This document shows positions 26,072-35,079 of a stretch of 64,000 nt of DNA, in pieces. Location: assembly GCF_036084755.1 (NCBI RefSeq), contig NZ_CP107968.1, positions 5,480,501-5,544,500 on the forward strand, written 5' to 3'. This stretch comes from Streptomyces sp. NBC_00370. Its GTDB lineage: Bacteria; Actinomycetota; Actinomycetes; Streptomycetales; Streptomycetaceae. Positions within the stretch are counted from its first letter, which is position 1, and the number at the start of each line of letters is the position of its first letter. The notes under the pieces are model-generated. The model was not told the DNA's origin, ran no database searches, and saw only the letters and a program-made list of their open reading frames with translations. The position numbers and the translations under genes were made by a program.

Positions 26072-26116
26072 TTGAAGCCTCCGCTGGCGTCGGGGGGAGG
26101 TACGGAAAAGCGGGAA

Positions 26117-26128
26117 CGGTGGCCACCG
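26117..26128. promoter_or_regulatory. Conserved leader palindrome, chitinase 2
   Basis: Second copy of CGGTGGCCACCG, again preceded by GGAA and lying between the dre site and the start codon of the larger chitinase. Confidence 0.6.
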
Positions 26129-26139
26129 TTGGGCGTAAA

Positions 26140-26155
26140 ACTGGTCCAGACCAAT
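26140..26155. promoter_or_regulatory. DasR dre site before chitinase 2
   Basis: ACTGGTCCAGACCAAT. The core matches the dre consensus except one base. It overlaps the promoter: on the minus strand TTGACA lies immediately upstream. From here to 26530 there is no gene; that stretch holds the promoter for the Tad operon and the hairpin at 26488. Confidence 0.82.
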
Positions 26156-26487
26156 AAACTTGTCAAGCCCTCCGCCGCCAGTTCCGGTTTCGGCCCGATC
26201 GGCGCGGGACGCCGTGGGAGCGCCGGGGCGAGTGGGAACGTACGGATCTGGGCACAGCTGTGGCGAGGGCCCGAGGCCCCAACCCGGACCCAAAGCGGCC
26301 GAGTTGGGTCAACTCTTCGGCAAGAAGGGACAAGTCCTGATACGTGAGTCAACCCATGACTGGTTCGCCCGTATTTGCCATCGGTGGCTGTGTACGGACG
26401 GTGGCACCGCGCATCCTAAAAGTGTTCTCTGGGCCTGAGGACGTGGATAAAGTGCTGGGACAGGAGCACGGAGCAGGAGAGATCTGC

Positions 26488-26509
26488 GGTCGCCGGGACT
26501 CCGGCGACC
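26488..26509 (+). other. Leader hairpin before the first Tad-locus gene
   Basis: GGTCGCCGG (26488-26496), loop GACT, CCGGCGACC (26501-26509): a perfect 9-bp stem with a tetraloop, ending 21 bases before the GTG at 26531. It could affect translation initiation or mRNA stability. It has no T run, so it is not a standard terminator. Confidence 0.5.
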
Positions 26510-26530
26510 GGAGCGGAACGGGGAACCAGC

Positions 26531-27475
26531 GTGCCGACCGCAATTGCTGTCACCAGCCCTGATCTGGTGCTACCACCGACGGACCGCCAGACGCCCACGG
26601 CGGCGCTCCTGCCGTCCCCGGACACCCAGTCCCTGGAAGCCTCGCTCGCCGACATGCAGGGCCTGCTCGAACACCACGGCTACGTCGTCGTGCTCTACCC
26701 GGCGAACATCGCGACCGCCCATGAACGGCGGCTGCACACCGTGCGCTCGGTCCTGGAGAGTGACCGGATCGCGCTGCTGAAGCTCGACCTCCCGCCGCTC
26801 GGCGTCGCCGTACTCGTCCGCCAGCTGCGGCAGTTGTCGGTCTGCGACTTCAGCGCCGGCGTCGTCGCCTCCGCCGCCCGGCTGCTCTCGCACTACATCT
26901 ACGCGGGGGCCCTGCTGGGCTCCGTCACCAAGCTCGACCGGGTCCCCGTCAGCCTCAAGAGCCACGCCAAGTCCTGGGTGCCCGGCGCCCAGTTCGGCGT
27001 ACTCGCCAGCCCCGTACCGCAGTTGGTCAAAATCGGTGCGGGCGAACTCACCGGACCTGAATTCGCCACCCAACTCCTCGTCGCCAAAGGCCAGACGCAG
27101 TCCGACTGGCCCACGACGACGCTCGCCCCGCACTGGCAGGTCGGCGGAGTCGAGGAATGTGTCCTGCCCGCCGACTCGGCCGACTGGTGGGGCACCCAGA
27201 AGCTGATCGAATTCGCCGCTTTCCTGCCGGACATCACGGTGCTCTACCAACTCGTCGCATCCGTACGCCGGGAGATCTGTTCCTGGTGCGGTGTCGAACT
27301 CATAGGCGACCGTTGCGGATTCTGCTCGGCGCCGCTCGCGCCGCCCGAGAACCAGACCCGCGCGGTCGGTGTCCTGACCCAAGGAAGCCAGGGAAGCCAA
27401 GGCGGCCAGGGCAGACGGGCCCTGGGCGGCGGAGCCCGCGGAAGTCAGGGAGCAGCCTTGCGCCACGGGTCGTAA
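26531..27475 (+). CDS. Zinc-ribbon protein at the head of the Tad pilus locus, unknown function
   Basis: A 314-residue soluble protein with no signal or membrane helix. The central region is unfamiliar. Near residues 255-272 lies a zinc-ribbon pair CSWCGVELIGDRCGFC (two CxxC). The C terminus is a Gly/Ser/Gln repeat coded by 9-bp units. Its position 57 bases before cpaB suggests a cytosolic role in the pilus operon. The GTG start has only a weak GGGGAA ribosome site. Confidence 0.78.
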   Translation: MPTAIAVTSPDLVLPPTDRQTPTAALLPSPDTQSLEASLADMQGLLEHHGYVVVLYPANIATAHERRLHTVRSVLESDRIALLKLDLPPLGVAVLVRQLRQLSVCDFSAGVVASAARLLSHYIYAGALLGSVTKLDRVPVSLKSHAKSWVPGAQFGVLASPVPQLVKIGAGELTGPEFATQLLVAKGQTQSDWPTTTLAPHWQVGGVEECVLPADSADWWGTQKLIEFAAFLPDITVLYQLVASVRREICSWCGVELIGDRCGFCSAPLAPPENQTRAVGVLTQGSQGSQGGQGRRALGGGARGSQGAALRHGS

Positions 27476-27532
27476 CCGCAGGTCAGCCACCACCACGCCG
27501 TCCCCACGTCCCCGAACGAGGTCGTCCCGCTC

Positions 27533-28246
27533 ATGAATTCACGGCAACGCCGCGGCATCATACTTCTGCTCCTCTCGGTCCTCTGCGCCTTCGGCGCTTT
27601 CGCCGGTGTCCTCTCGGTGATCAGCGACGTCAATTCGAAGGTCGGACCCGAAGTCTCGGCGTATGAGCTGAAAGCGGATGTCGCCCCGTACACGCCTTTG
27701 CAGGACGGGCAGTTCAAGAAGATCAAGATGCCGAAGCGCTGGCTCTCCCAGAACGCGGTGACGGACCTCTCCGTGGTCAGCGGAAAGATCGCGGTGACCC
27801 AGCTCAAGAAGGGCTCACTGCTCCAGGACGACATGATTGTGAAACGTCCCGCACTGGAGAGCGGCGAACAGGAAATCGCCATCATGATCGACGCGGCGAC
27901 GGGCGTCGCCGGAAAGATCAACCCGGGGGACACGGTCAATATCTTCGCGACGTTCGCCGCCCAGAACGACAAGGAGAAGGACCAGTCCCGGATCATCGTC
28001 GCCAACGCCCGGGTCATCGACGTCGGCAGGCTCACCCCGCTCGAACCCAAGCAGGACGACCGGGGCAGCGGCCCGACCGAGGCAGTGCCGATCACCTTCG
28101 CCCTCAACACCACCGACGCCCAACGCGTCGCCTACGCCGAGTCCTTCGCCGATCACGTACGCCTCGCCCTGCTGGCCGACGGCAGTCCCACCACGCTGCG
28201 CCCGGGTGAGGGAACGTACGAGCTCAGCGAAGACGCGAACAAGTGA
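27533..28246 (+). CDS. cpaB: Flp pilus assembly protein CpaB (SAF domain)
   Basis: A 237-residue protein with one N-terminal membrane helix (GIILLLLSVLCAFGAFAGVL) followed by an extracytoplasmic SAF-type domain: YTPLQDGQFKKIKMPKRW, GSLLQDDMIVKRPAL, and AIMIDAATGVAGKINPGDTV. CpaB links the pilus machine to the cell envelope in Gram-negative bacteria; in Streptomyces it would sit on the outer face of the membrane. TadZ starts seven bases downstream, so the two are coexpressed. Confidence 0.9.
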   Translation: MNSRQRRGIILLLLSVLCAFGAFAGVLSVISDVNSKVGPEVSAYELKADVAPYTPLQDGQFKKIKMPKRWLSQNAVTDLSVVSGKIAVTQLKKGSLLQDDMIVKRPALESGEQEIAIMIDAATGVAGKINPGDTVNIFATFAAQNDKEKDQSRIIVANARVIDVGRLTPLEPKQDDRGSGPTEAVPITFALNTTDAQRVAYAESFADHVRLALLADGSPTTLRPGEGTYELSEDANK

Positions 28247-28253
28247 GCGCCCG

Positions 28254-29516
28254 ATGACGACACGTATCCTCCCGGTCGTCGGAGATCCCGACGCCGCCCG
28301 CTCGATCACCACCCTGCTCAGCCAGCTCCCCGACGCGGAACCGGCGCCGCCCGTCGGCGACTCGACCCAGCTCATCGACCTGCTGGCGCGGCTGGCCGGC
28401 GAATCGCTCGACGAACTGCCCGAAGTCGTCCTGGTCCACGAGCGGATCGGCCCGGTGCCCGCGCTCGAACTGATACGGGACATAGCGCTGCGCTTCCCGT
28501 CGGTCGGCGTCATCCTCGTCACCACCGACCTCAGCCAGGGCGTCTTCGCCGCCGCCATGGACGCGGGCGCGCGTGGCCTCGTCACCATGCCGCTGAGCTA
28601 CGAGGAACTGGCCAACCGGCTCCAGGCCGCTGCCCAGTGGTCCGTCGGGGTCCGCAGACACCTCGGCCACGGCGCCGACGTCTTCACCGGACCCGGCGGC
28701 ACGGTCGTCACCGTCACCGGCGCGAAGGGCGGCGTGGGCACCACCGTCGTCGCCGTCCAACTCGCCCTCGCGGCGCAGGCGTCGGGCCGCAGCGTGGCGC
28801 TGGTGGACATGGACCTCCAGGCCGGCGACATCGCCTCGTACCTCGACGTACAGTTCCGCCGCTCGATCGTCGACCTCGCCGCCATCGCCGACATCTCCCC
28901 ACGGGTCCTGTCCGACGCGGTGTTCAGCCACGCCACGGGTCTTGCGCTGCTGCTCGCGCCCGGCGACGGCGAACGCGGCGAGGAGGTCAGCGACCGGTCG
29001 GGCCGGCAGATCGTCAGCGCCCTGCGCGCGCGGTACGAGGTGGTGGTGGTCGACTGCGGATCGCAGATGACCAGCGCCAACGCGTCCGCGATCGAGATGG
29101 CGGACATCGCGCTGCTGGTCACCACCCCCGACGTGATCGCCGTACGGGCGGCGAAGCGGGTGGTGCGCATGTGGGACCGGCTCCAGATCCGCAAGGCGGA
29201 GGAGACGACGACGGTCGTCAACCGCTACACCCGTACGACGGAGATCCAGCCGCCGCTGATCCAGAAGATCACCGGGACGCGGCTGGTCGGGACCGCGATC
29301 CCGGCGAACTTCAAGGAGCTGCAGGCGGTGGTGGACGCGGGACGGCTCCAGGACCTGGAGAGCCGGAGCGTCGTCAAGCAGGCGCTGTGGGGCCTGGCCG
29401 GCGAACTGGGCCTGGTGAAGGTCCCCGAGGGCGCCGACCGCACCACCAAATTCCGGGGCGACCGCGGCTCGGTGGGGCTGCGGCGCAGACGAGGAACCAA
29501 GGAGGGGGACGGCTGA
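28254..29516 (+). CDS. tadZ: Pilus localisation ATPase TadZ/CpaE
   Basis: A 420-residue protein. Residues about 1-130 form a receiver-like domain without a clear phosphorylation site. From about 145 it is a MinD/ParA-type ATPase with the deviant Walker A VTGAKGGVGTTVVAVQLALA, DMDLQAGDIASYLDVQ and VVVDCGSQ. The C-terminal tail is Arg-rich. TadZ marks the polar assembly site of Tad pili. The ATG at 28254 (MTTRILPVVGDPDAAR) is eight codons past the cpaB stop region and fits the family start. Confidence 0.9.
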   Translation: MTTRILPVVGDPDAARSITTLLSQLPDAEPAPPVGDSTQLIDLLARLAGESLDELPEVVLVHERIGPVPALELIRDIALRFPSVGVILVTTDLSQGVFAAAMDAGARGLVTMPLSYEELANRLQAAAQWSVGVRRHLGHGADVFTGPGGTVVTVTGAKGGVGTTVVAVQLALAAQASGRSVALVDMDLQAGDIASYLDVQFRRSIVDLAAIADISPRVLSDAVFSHATGLALLLAPGDGERGEEVSDRSGRQIVSALRARYEVVVVDCGSQMTSANASAIEMADIALLVTTPDVIAVRAAKRVVRMWDRLQIRKAEETTTVVNRYTRTTEIQPPLIQKITGTRLVGTAIPANFKELQAVVDAGRLQDLESRSVVKQALWGLAGELGLVKVPEGADRTTKFRGDRGSVGLRRRRGTKEGDG

Positions 29517-29518
29517 CG

Positions 29519-29980
29519 ATGGGAACTCTGGGAGTACGGGCGAAGGGCTTACGGCGGCGCCGCCCCCTGTTCGGGGCCGGTCAACTGCCCGGGGCCGGTC
29601 AACTGCCTCGGGCCGGTCGTCTGCTTGGCACCGGGCACCGGGACCGCGACCGGGGGCAGACGGCGATCGAGTTCGTCGGCATGACCCCGCTGATCCTGCT
29701 GATCTGCGTCGCGATGTGGCAGTGCGCGCTGATCGGCTACACCTTCATCCTCGCCGGCAACGCGGCCGACGTCGGAGCGCGGGTGGGGGCGACGGGCGGT
29801 GCGTGCGCGGCGGCGGCCCAGGAGGACCTGCCGAGCGCGTGGTCCGGCACGTTCAACTGCGGTGCGTCCGGCGGCCTGTACCGCGCCGATGTGGCGCTGA
29901 AGGTACCGGTGCTGGTGCCGGGCGCGCTGGACTGGCCGTTCACGGTGCACGGCAGCGCGGCGTCGGTAGAGGAGGGCTGA
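29519..29980 (+). CDS. TadE-like pseudopilin, with a TTA codon
   Basis: A 153-residue protein. The N-terminal tail is basic and holds a GAGQLP repeat (three 18-bp units, 29573-29626). It then has a class III-type processing site RG|QTAIEFVG, cleaved after Gly46 with Glu at +5, and a single hydrophobic helix (TPLILLICVAMWQCALIGYT). The soluble C terminus contains two Cys. Codon 11 is TTA (29549-29551), the rare bldA codon. It starts three bases after tadZ. It is expected to be cut by the A24 peptidase and to act as a minor pilin. Confidence 0.85.
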   Translation: MGTLGVRAKGLRRRRPLFGAGQLPGAGQLPRAGRLLGTGHRDRDRGQTAIEFVGMTPLILLICVAMWQCALIGYTFILAGNAADVGARVGATGGACAAAAQEDLPSAWSGTFNCGASGGLYRADVALKVPVLVPGALDWPFTVHGSAASVEEG

Positions 29981-29983
29981 GGG

Positions 29984-30412
29984 ATGCGCAGGGCACGTCG
30001 CGGAATAGCCCGGGAAGCCGGAGAAGCCCGGGAAGCCGGAGAAGCCCGGCGGTTGGGTCAGTCGGGTCAGTCGGGCCAAGTGGCCATCGAATACCTGGGC
30101 TTCATCCCGTTGCTGCTGATAGTGGCGCTGCTGGCCATCCAGTTGGGGCTCGCCGCGTACGCGGCGAACCAGGCGGGCACGGCGGCGCGGGTGGCGGCGC
30201 GGGTGGCGAGCCAGGACCAGCAGGACCAGAAGCAGTCCCCCGAGTCTGCGGGCCAGAACGCGGTCAGCGGCTGGCTGCACCCCGCCATCTCGGGCGGCGC
30301 GGGGGGCGACAGCGCGACGTACACGGCCACGATCAAGGTCCCCACACTGGTGCCGGGTGTCGACTGGGGGACCGCCCGGCGCAGCTCGACCATGCCCATG
30401 CCAGGCAACTGA
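29984..30412 (+). CDS. TadE-like pseudopilin, second copy
   Basis: A 142-residue minor pilin. The tail contains REAGEA and QSG repeats (18-bp and 9-bp units at 30008-30080). The processing site is SG|QVAIEYLG after Gly31, followed by IPLLLIVALLAIQLGLAAYA. The C-terminal part is short and ends in VPGVDWGTARRSST. It begins four bases after its paralogue, so they arose by duplication and are coexpressed. Confidence 0.87.
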   Translation: MRRARRGIAREAGEAREAGEARRLGQSGQSGQVAIEYLGFIPLLLIVALLAIQLGLAAYAANQAGTAARVAARVASQDQQDQKQSPESAGQNAVSGWLHPAISGGAGGDSATYTATIKVPTLVPGVDWGTARRSSTMPMPGN

Positions 30413-30447
30413 CCCGGCGGACCAGGAACCGAACGGAGCTACGCACC

Positions 30448-31785
30448 ATGAGCTTGCGGGCACGGATCACCTCCCCCGAGGAGAACGGCGCGAGGGGAGG
30501 AGACAGCCACCTCGTCACCACGTACCGCGCCAAACTGCTGGAGGAGATCGACCTCGCCGAGATGTCGGCCCTGGCCGCCGCCGACCGGCGCGCCAGGCTG
30601 GAGCGGGTCCTCGGGCACATCATCAGCCGCGAGGGCCCGGTGCTGTCGACGTCCGAGCGCTCGCAGCTGATCCGCCGGGTCGTCGACGAGGCCCTGGGCC
30701 TCGGCATCCTGGAGCCGCTGCTGGAGGACGCGTCGATCACGGAGATCATGGTCAACGGACCCGACCAGATCTTCGTCGAGCGCGGCGGCCGGGTGGAACA
30801 GCTCCCGATCAGGTTCGGCTCGCACGAGCAGCTGATGCAGACCATCGAACGTATCGTCTCGACCGTCAACCGCCGGGTGGACGAGTCGAATCCGATGGTC
30901 GACGCGCGCCTGCCGTCCGGCGAGCGCGTCAACGTCATCATCCCGCCGCTGTCCCTGACCGGCGCCACCCTCACCATCCGCCGCTTCCCGCGCTCCTTCA
31001 CCCTGCACGAGCTGATCAGCTTCGGCTCGATCGACGAGCAGATGCTGCTCCTGCTGTCGGGCCTGGTCCAGGCGAAGTTCAACATCATCGTCTCCGGCGC
31101 GACCGGCACGGGGAAGACGACGCTCCTCAACGCGCTGTCCGGGCTCATCCCCGAAGGCGAACGCATCATCACCATCGAGGACTCGGCCGAACTCCAGCTC
31201 CAACAGGCCCATGTGATCCGGCTGGAGTCCCGCCCGGCCAACGTCGAGGGCAAGGGGCAGATCAACATCCGCGACCTGGTGCGCAACTCGCTGCGTATGC
31301 GGCCCGACCGCATCGTCGTCGGTGAGGTCCGAGGCGGCGAATCGCTCGACATGCTCCAGGCGATGTCGACGGGTCACGACGGCTCCCTGGCCACCGTGCA
31401 CGCCAACAGCGCCGAGGACGCCCTGATGCGGTTGCAGACGCTGGCGTCGATGTCGGAGGTGCAGATCCCCTTCGAGGCGCTGCACGACCAGATCAACAGC
31501 GCCATCGACGTCATCGTCCAGCTCACCCGGCACGCCGACGGATCCCGCAGGGTCACCGAGATCGCCCTGCTCGACTCGCACGGCAGGGAGGGCTACCGCA
31601 TCGTCAGCGCCGTCCGCTTCGCCGCCCGCCCGCTCGACGCGAGCGGCCGGGTGTACGGCGAGTTCCGCTACTTCCCCCTGCCCCGCAGAGTGGCCGAGCG
31701 CATGTACATGGCGGGCCAGCCCATCCCCCAGGCATTCGGAGTCGCCGTGTCCGAAGAGCAGCTCCTCACCCGAGAGGCCAAGTAG
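30448..31785 (+). CDS. tadA: Tad secretion ATPase TadA/CpaF
   Basis: A 445-residue hexameric ATPase of the type II/IV secretion superfamily that powers pilus assembly at the cytoplasmic face. Walker A is SGATGTGKTTLLNALSG. The Asp box region is TIEDSAELQL, Walker B is MRPDRIVVGEVRG, and the His box is STGHDGSLATVHANS. The N-terminal domain includes ITEIMVNGPDQIFVERGGRV. The length and all motifs are intact. Confidence 0.96.
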   Translation: MSLRARITSPEENGARGGDSHLVTTYRAKLLEEIDLAEMSALAAADRRARLERVLGHIISREGPVLSTSERSQLIRRVVDEALGLGILEPLLEDASITEIMVNGPDQIFVERGGRVEQLPIRFGSHEQLMQTIERIVSTVNRRVDESNPMVDARLPSGERVNVIIPPLSLTGATLTIRRFPRSFTLHELISFGSIDEQMLLLLSGLVQAKFNIIVSGATGTGKTTLLNALSGLIPEGERIITIEDSAELQLQQAHVIRLESRPANVEGKGQINIRDLVRNSLRMRPDRIVVGEVRGGESLDMLQAMSTGHDGSLATVHANSAEDALMRLQTLASMSEVQIPFEALHDQINSAIDVIVQLTRHADGSRRVTEIALLDSHGREGYRIVSAVRFAARPLDASGRVYGEFRYFPLPRRVAERMYMAGQPIPQAFGVAVSEEQLLTREAK

Positions 31786-31795
31786 GTAGCCCGCC

Positions 31796-32734
31796 ATGGA
31801 CAATCCCGCTCAGATCACCATCGGCGTCACGCTCCTGGCCTGCCTGTTCGGCGTCCTCGGGGTACGCCTGTACGCGTCGGGCCACGCCCAGCGCCAGGAC
31901 CTGATCGACCGGCTCTCCGCGACGGGCCAGGTGGCGGTCACCACCCGCAGACGCCGCTTCACCGGCATCGACCGTCGCCTGCGCCGTACCCGCCTCGGCC
32001 GCAGGATCGAACTCAAACTGGGTGCGACGGGTCTCGACCTCACCCCGGGCGAGTTCTTCGTCTACATGCTGGCGGCAGTGGCCGTGCTCTGGCTGATAGC
32101 CGCCACCGTCCTCGCCTCCTTCTTCGGCCCCCTGGCGGGCCTCGCCGCGCTCTGGGGCGCCAACACCTTCCTCAACTGGCAGCGCGGCAAGCGCATCGAG
32201 CGCTTCATCAACCAACTCCCGGAACTGAGCCGCATCCTGGCCAACGCCACCCAGGCCGGCCTGGCCCTGCGCACCGCCATCGCGATGGCGGCGGAGGAAC
32301 TGGAAGCCCCGGCAGGCGAAGAACTCAGCCGGGTCGCCCACCGCCTGGCGGTCGGCGAATCGCTGGACGACGCACTGGGCGAGCTGGCGGAACGGCTCCC
32401 GTCGAGAGAGCTGGTCGTCCTGGTCACCACCCTGGTCCTGTCGAACCGCGCGGGCGGCACGGTGGTCAGCTCGCTGCGGAACCTGACGCAGACGCTGGAG
32501 GAACGGAAGGAAACGCGGCGCGAGGTGCGGACGCAGCTGTCGCAGGTGACGGTGACGGCGTACGCGGTCCCGGGGTTCGGCCTCGCCGCCCTGCTGATGC
32601 TGAATCTCGTGCTGCCGGGCGCCCTGGACCGGATGACGGGAGCGTTCGTCGGGCAGGCCGCGGTGATTATCTCCCTGGTCCTTTACGCGATCGGATTTCT
32701 CGTCATCCGCCGCTTTTCCCGTATCGACGTCTGA
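31796..32734 (+). CDS. tadB: Tad pilus inner-membrane platform protein TadB
   Basis: A 312-residue protein with an N-terminal helix (ITIGVTLLACLFGVLGVRLY), a double helix near residues 85-120, the cytoplasmic type II secretion F domain (FINQLPELSRILANATQAGL, GESLDDALGELAERLPSREL), and C-terminal helices. TadB and TadC form the membrane platform that TadA acts upon. It starts ten bases after tadA. Confidence 0.94.
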   Translation: MDNPAQITIGVTLLACLFGVLGVRLYASGHAQRQDLIDRLSATGQVAVTTRRRRFTGIDRRLRRTRLGRRIELKLGATGLDLTPGEFFVYMLAAVAVLWLIAATVLASFFGPLAGLAALWGANTFLNWQRGKRIERFINQLPELSRILANATQAGLALRTAIAMAAEELEAPAGEELSRVAHRLAVGESLDDALGELAERLPSRELVVLVTTLVLSNRAGGTVVSSLRNLTQTLEERKETRREVRTQLSQVTVTAYAVPGFGLAALLMLNLVLPGALDRMTGAFVGQAAVIISLVLYAIGFLVIRRFSRIDV

Positions 32735-32748
32735 GGAGGGCGACGACC

Positions 32749-33633
32749 ATGGAGCTACTGCTCGCCGCGGTGATCGGCCTCAGTGTCTACGGGGCGATCC
32801 ACGGCATCCGGATGTACCGCGCCGACGCCAAACTCCCCAGCGACCTGGCCATCGCACTCGAAGTGGGCGCGACCCGCACCACCGCCGTCGGGTCGGTCAT
32901 CGACCGGCTCGGCATGCGCTGGGCGCCCACGGTGCTGCGGCTGATGGGCCCCAAACTGGTCGACAAGAAACGCCGCCAGATCGACATGGCCGGCAATCCC
33001 GGCGGTCTCACCATCGACCGTTACGGGGCGCGCCGGGCGGTCTACGGATTCCTCGGCGTGCTCGGCGCCATCGTGATGATCGCGCGCGGGCAGGTCTTCC
33101 TGGCGATGTTCATGGCCGCCTTCGGTCTGGTGTGGGTCGAGGTGGGCATCTGGTCGGCCGTCCGCGTCCGCAAGGCCGACATCGAACGCACCCTGCCGGA
33201 CTTCCTGGACGTGCTGGCGGTGGTCGTGAGCGCCGGACTCGGCTTCCGGCAGGCGCTCGGCCGGGTCGCCGAGAAGTACGAAGGTCCGTGGAGCGACGAA
33301 CTGCGCATCACCTTGCGGCAGATGGACATGGGAGTCAGCCGCAGGAAAGCCTTCGAGGAACTGCGCCGGAGGAACGACTCGGACCAGGTCGCGATGTTCG
33401 TCACCGCGCTCCAGCAAGGTGAGGAGCTGGGCGCACCAATCGTCGACACCCTCATCGCCATTGCCAACGACATGCGGCGGACGGATGCGCAGAACGCACG
33501 CAGGAAGGCGGCGAAAGCCATTCCCAAGGCGACTCTCGCCGTCACCACATTCCTGCTGCCGGGCACGCTGATTCTGCTGATGGTGGGCTTCTTCTACGGA
33601 TCGAACATCGATTTCAGCATCCTCGGAGGATGA
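32749..33633 (+). CDS. tadC: Tad pilus inner-membrane platform protein TadC
   Basis: A 294-residue type II secretion F-domain protein with helices at each end (LLLAAVIGLSVYGAIHGIRM; the last is VTTFLLPGTLILLMVGFFYG) and the cytoplasmic core DFLDVLAVVVSAGLGFRQAL, then LRQMDMGVSRRKAFEELRRR. GAGG precedes the ATG. It starts 14 bases after tadB and completes the membrane core of the secretion machine. Confidence 0.94.
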   Translation: MELLLAAVIGLSVYGAIHGIRMYRADAKLPSDLAIALEVGATRTTAVGSVIDRLGMRWAPTVLRLMGPKLVDKKRRQIDMAGNPGGLTIDRYGARRAVYGFLGVLGAIVMIARGQVFLAMFMAAFGLVWVEVGIWSAVRVRKADIERTLPDFLDVLAVVVSAGLGFRQALGRVAEKYEGPWSDELRITLRQMDMGVSRRKAFEELRRRNDSDQVAMFVTALQQGEELGAPIVDTLIAIANDMRRTDAQNARRKAAKAIPKATLAVTTFLLPGTLILLMVGFFYGSNIDFSILGG

Positions 33634-33673
33634 CGGGCCGTTAACCGAGTGATGCCGGGGAGGAGGTGGGGGC

Positions 33674-35026
33674 GTGGCGAAGCCGCGGAGCCGATGGACT
33701 CGGCTGCCGTCCGTGCCGGTCGGCGGCCTCGGCCTGACCCCGGCGCCGCCGGAGACCACACCTGCGCTCTCCCTCCAGCTCAACGCGTTGCAGGCGCTGT
33801 GCCGTCAGGTCTTCGGCTTCCGGCTGGCGATGATCGCCGTCGCCACCCCGTTCGCCCTGGCCCGCACCGCACCGGGCCTGCCCGCCGTCTTGATCGGGGC
33901 AGCCGTACTGGTCACCTTCATGGGGTCGTACGTGCTCTTCCGGGACTGGGAGAGATTCGGCCGTCTGCTGTTGCAATACCCCTGGCTGCTGGTGATCGAC
34001 ACTCTCTTCGGCGCCCTGCTGCTCATCACCGCGACCCCGGACTCCACCCTGGCCTACGTCACCGTCTGCACCCCGCTGCTGGCGGGACTGGTCTACGGGT
34101 GGCGGGGAGCCGGCGTCTTCGCGACGCTCCAGATACTGATCCTGGTGGGTGTCCACGCCGCCGAACCCGACGAGGGCGGGGTCGTGGCCACCGCGCTGCT
34201 CCTGCCGGGCTTCTGCGTGATCGCGGGCGCGGTCGGCGTGACGCTGCGGGGGCTCCTCCTGCGGTTCGGTACGGCGAGCCAGGCCCTGACCGACACCCGC
34301 GCGCGGCTCGCGGTGAGCGAGGCCATCGAGGAGGAACGCGCCAGGCTCGCCCGGGAGATGCACGACTCGGTGGCCAAGACCCTGCACGGCCTGGCACTTG
34401 CGGCGGACGGCCTGGCAGGGTCCGCCGGCCGCCTGGACCCCGAAACCGTCCGGCTCCAGGCCGAGCTTGTCGCCCGCTCCGCACGCCGGGCGGCGTCGGA
34501 GTCCCGCGAACTGCTCTTCGACCTGCGGCGAGAGTCGGGCCTTGACGGCGGTATCGCCCTGATCGCCGAACTGGGCGCCCGGACCGTCGACTTCGAGCGG
34601 CGCAGCGGTCTCCGTACGTCGTTCGGACGGCTCGGCGCCGACGCCGTGCCGCCCCTGCCGCACGCGGTGGCCAGGCAACTGCTGACCATCGCCTCCGAGG
34701 CGATGGAGAACGCGCACCGGCACGCCCGCGCGGACCAGGTGGCGGTCTGTGCCGGTGTCGTCGGCGACCAACTGCGGGTCAGCGTCTACGACGACGGACG
34801 CGGCCTGCCGCCCGGGACCACCCTCGACGACCTCAGACGGGCCGGGCACTTCGGTCTCGTCGGCATGGTCGAGCGGGCCGCCGGTATCGGCGCCCGTATC
34901 CGTATCGGCAGAGGAGGGGCCAAGGTGGGCACGGAAGTCCGGGTCGACCTGCCCCTCGCCGCTCTCCGCTCCTCGCAACTGCCCTTGCCCCCGGGCCCGT
35001 TCTCTCCGATGTCTACCTCGACATGA
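33674..35026 (+). CDS. Sensor histidine kinase, NarX/DesK class (HisKA_3)
   Basis: A 450-residue protein. About six membrane helices at residues 50-205 form the sensor. The dimerisation domain has the phospho-acceptor His in RARLAREMHDSVAKTLHGLA. The ATPase domain has EAMENAHRHARADQVAV (N box), VYDDGRGLPPG (G1) and GHFGLVGMVERA (G2). The GTG at 33674 has GGAGG seven bases upstream. Placed inside the Tad locus and next to its response regulator, it likely adjusts pilus gene expression. The signal is unknown. Confidence 0.93.
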   Translation: MAKPRSRWTRLPSVPVGGLGLTPAPPETTPALSLQLNALQALCRQVFGFRLAMIAVATPFALARTAPGLPAVLIGAAVLVTFMGSYVLFRDWERFGRLLLQYPWLLVIDTLFGALLLITATPDSTLAYVTVCTPLLAGLVYGWRGAGVFATLQILILVGVHAAEPDEGGVVATALLLPGFCVIAGAVGVTLRGLLLRFGTASQALTDTRARLAVSEAIEEERARLAREMHDSVAKTLHGLALAADGLAGSAGRLDPETVRLQAELVARSARRAASESRELLFDLRRESGLDGGIALIAELGARTVDFERRSGLRTSFGRLGADAVPPLPHAVARQLLTIASEAMENAHRHARADQVAVCAGVVGDQLRVSVYDDGRGLPPGTTLDDLRRAGHFGLVGMVERAAGIGARIRIGRGGAKVGTEVRVDLPLAALRSSQLPLPPGPFSPMSTST

Positions 35027-35079
35027 ACGTCCCTCTCGACACGACCCCGACCCGAGTGCCACCCAGAGGAGGCCGCACG

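Noticed and set aside
26301..26360. Half-sites resembling the pilus-regulon palindrome (TTGGGTC at 26304, ACCCATGAC near 26352) before the first Tad gene
   Set aside because: Neither forms the full palindrome, and no TANNNT box sits 22-23 bases after. I kept them out of the regulon.
35023..35079. Upstream ATG at 35023 as start of the response regulator
   Set aside because: It overlaps the kinase stop, but the strong GAGGAGG site before 35080 and the receiver-domain start favour the downstream ATG.
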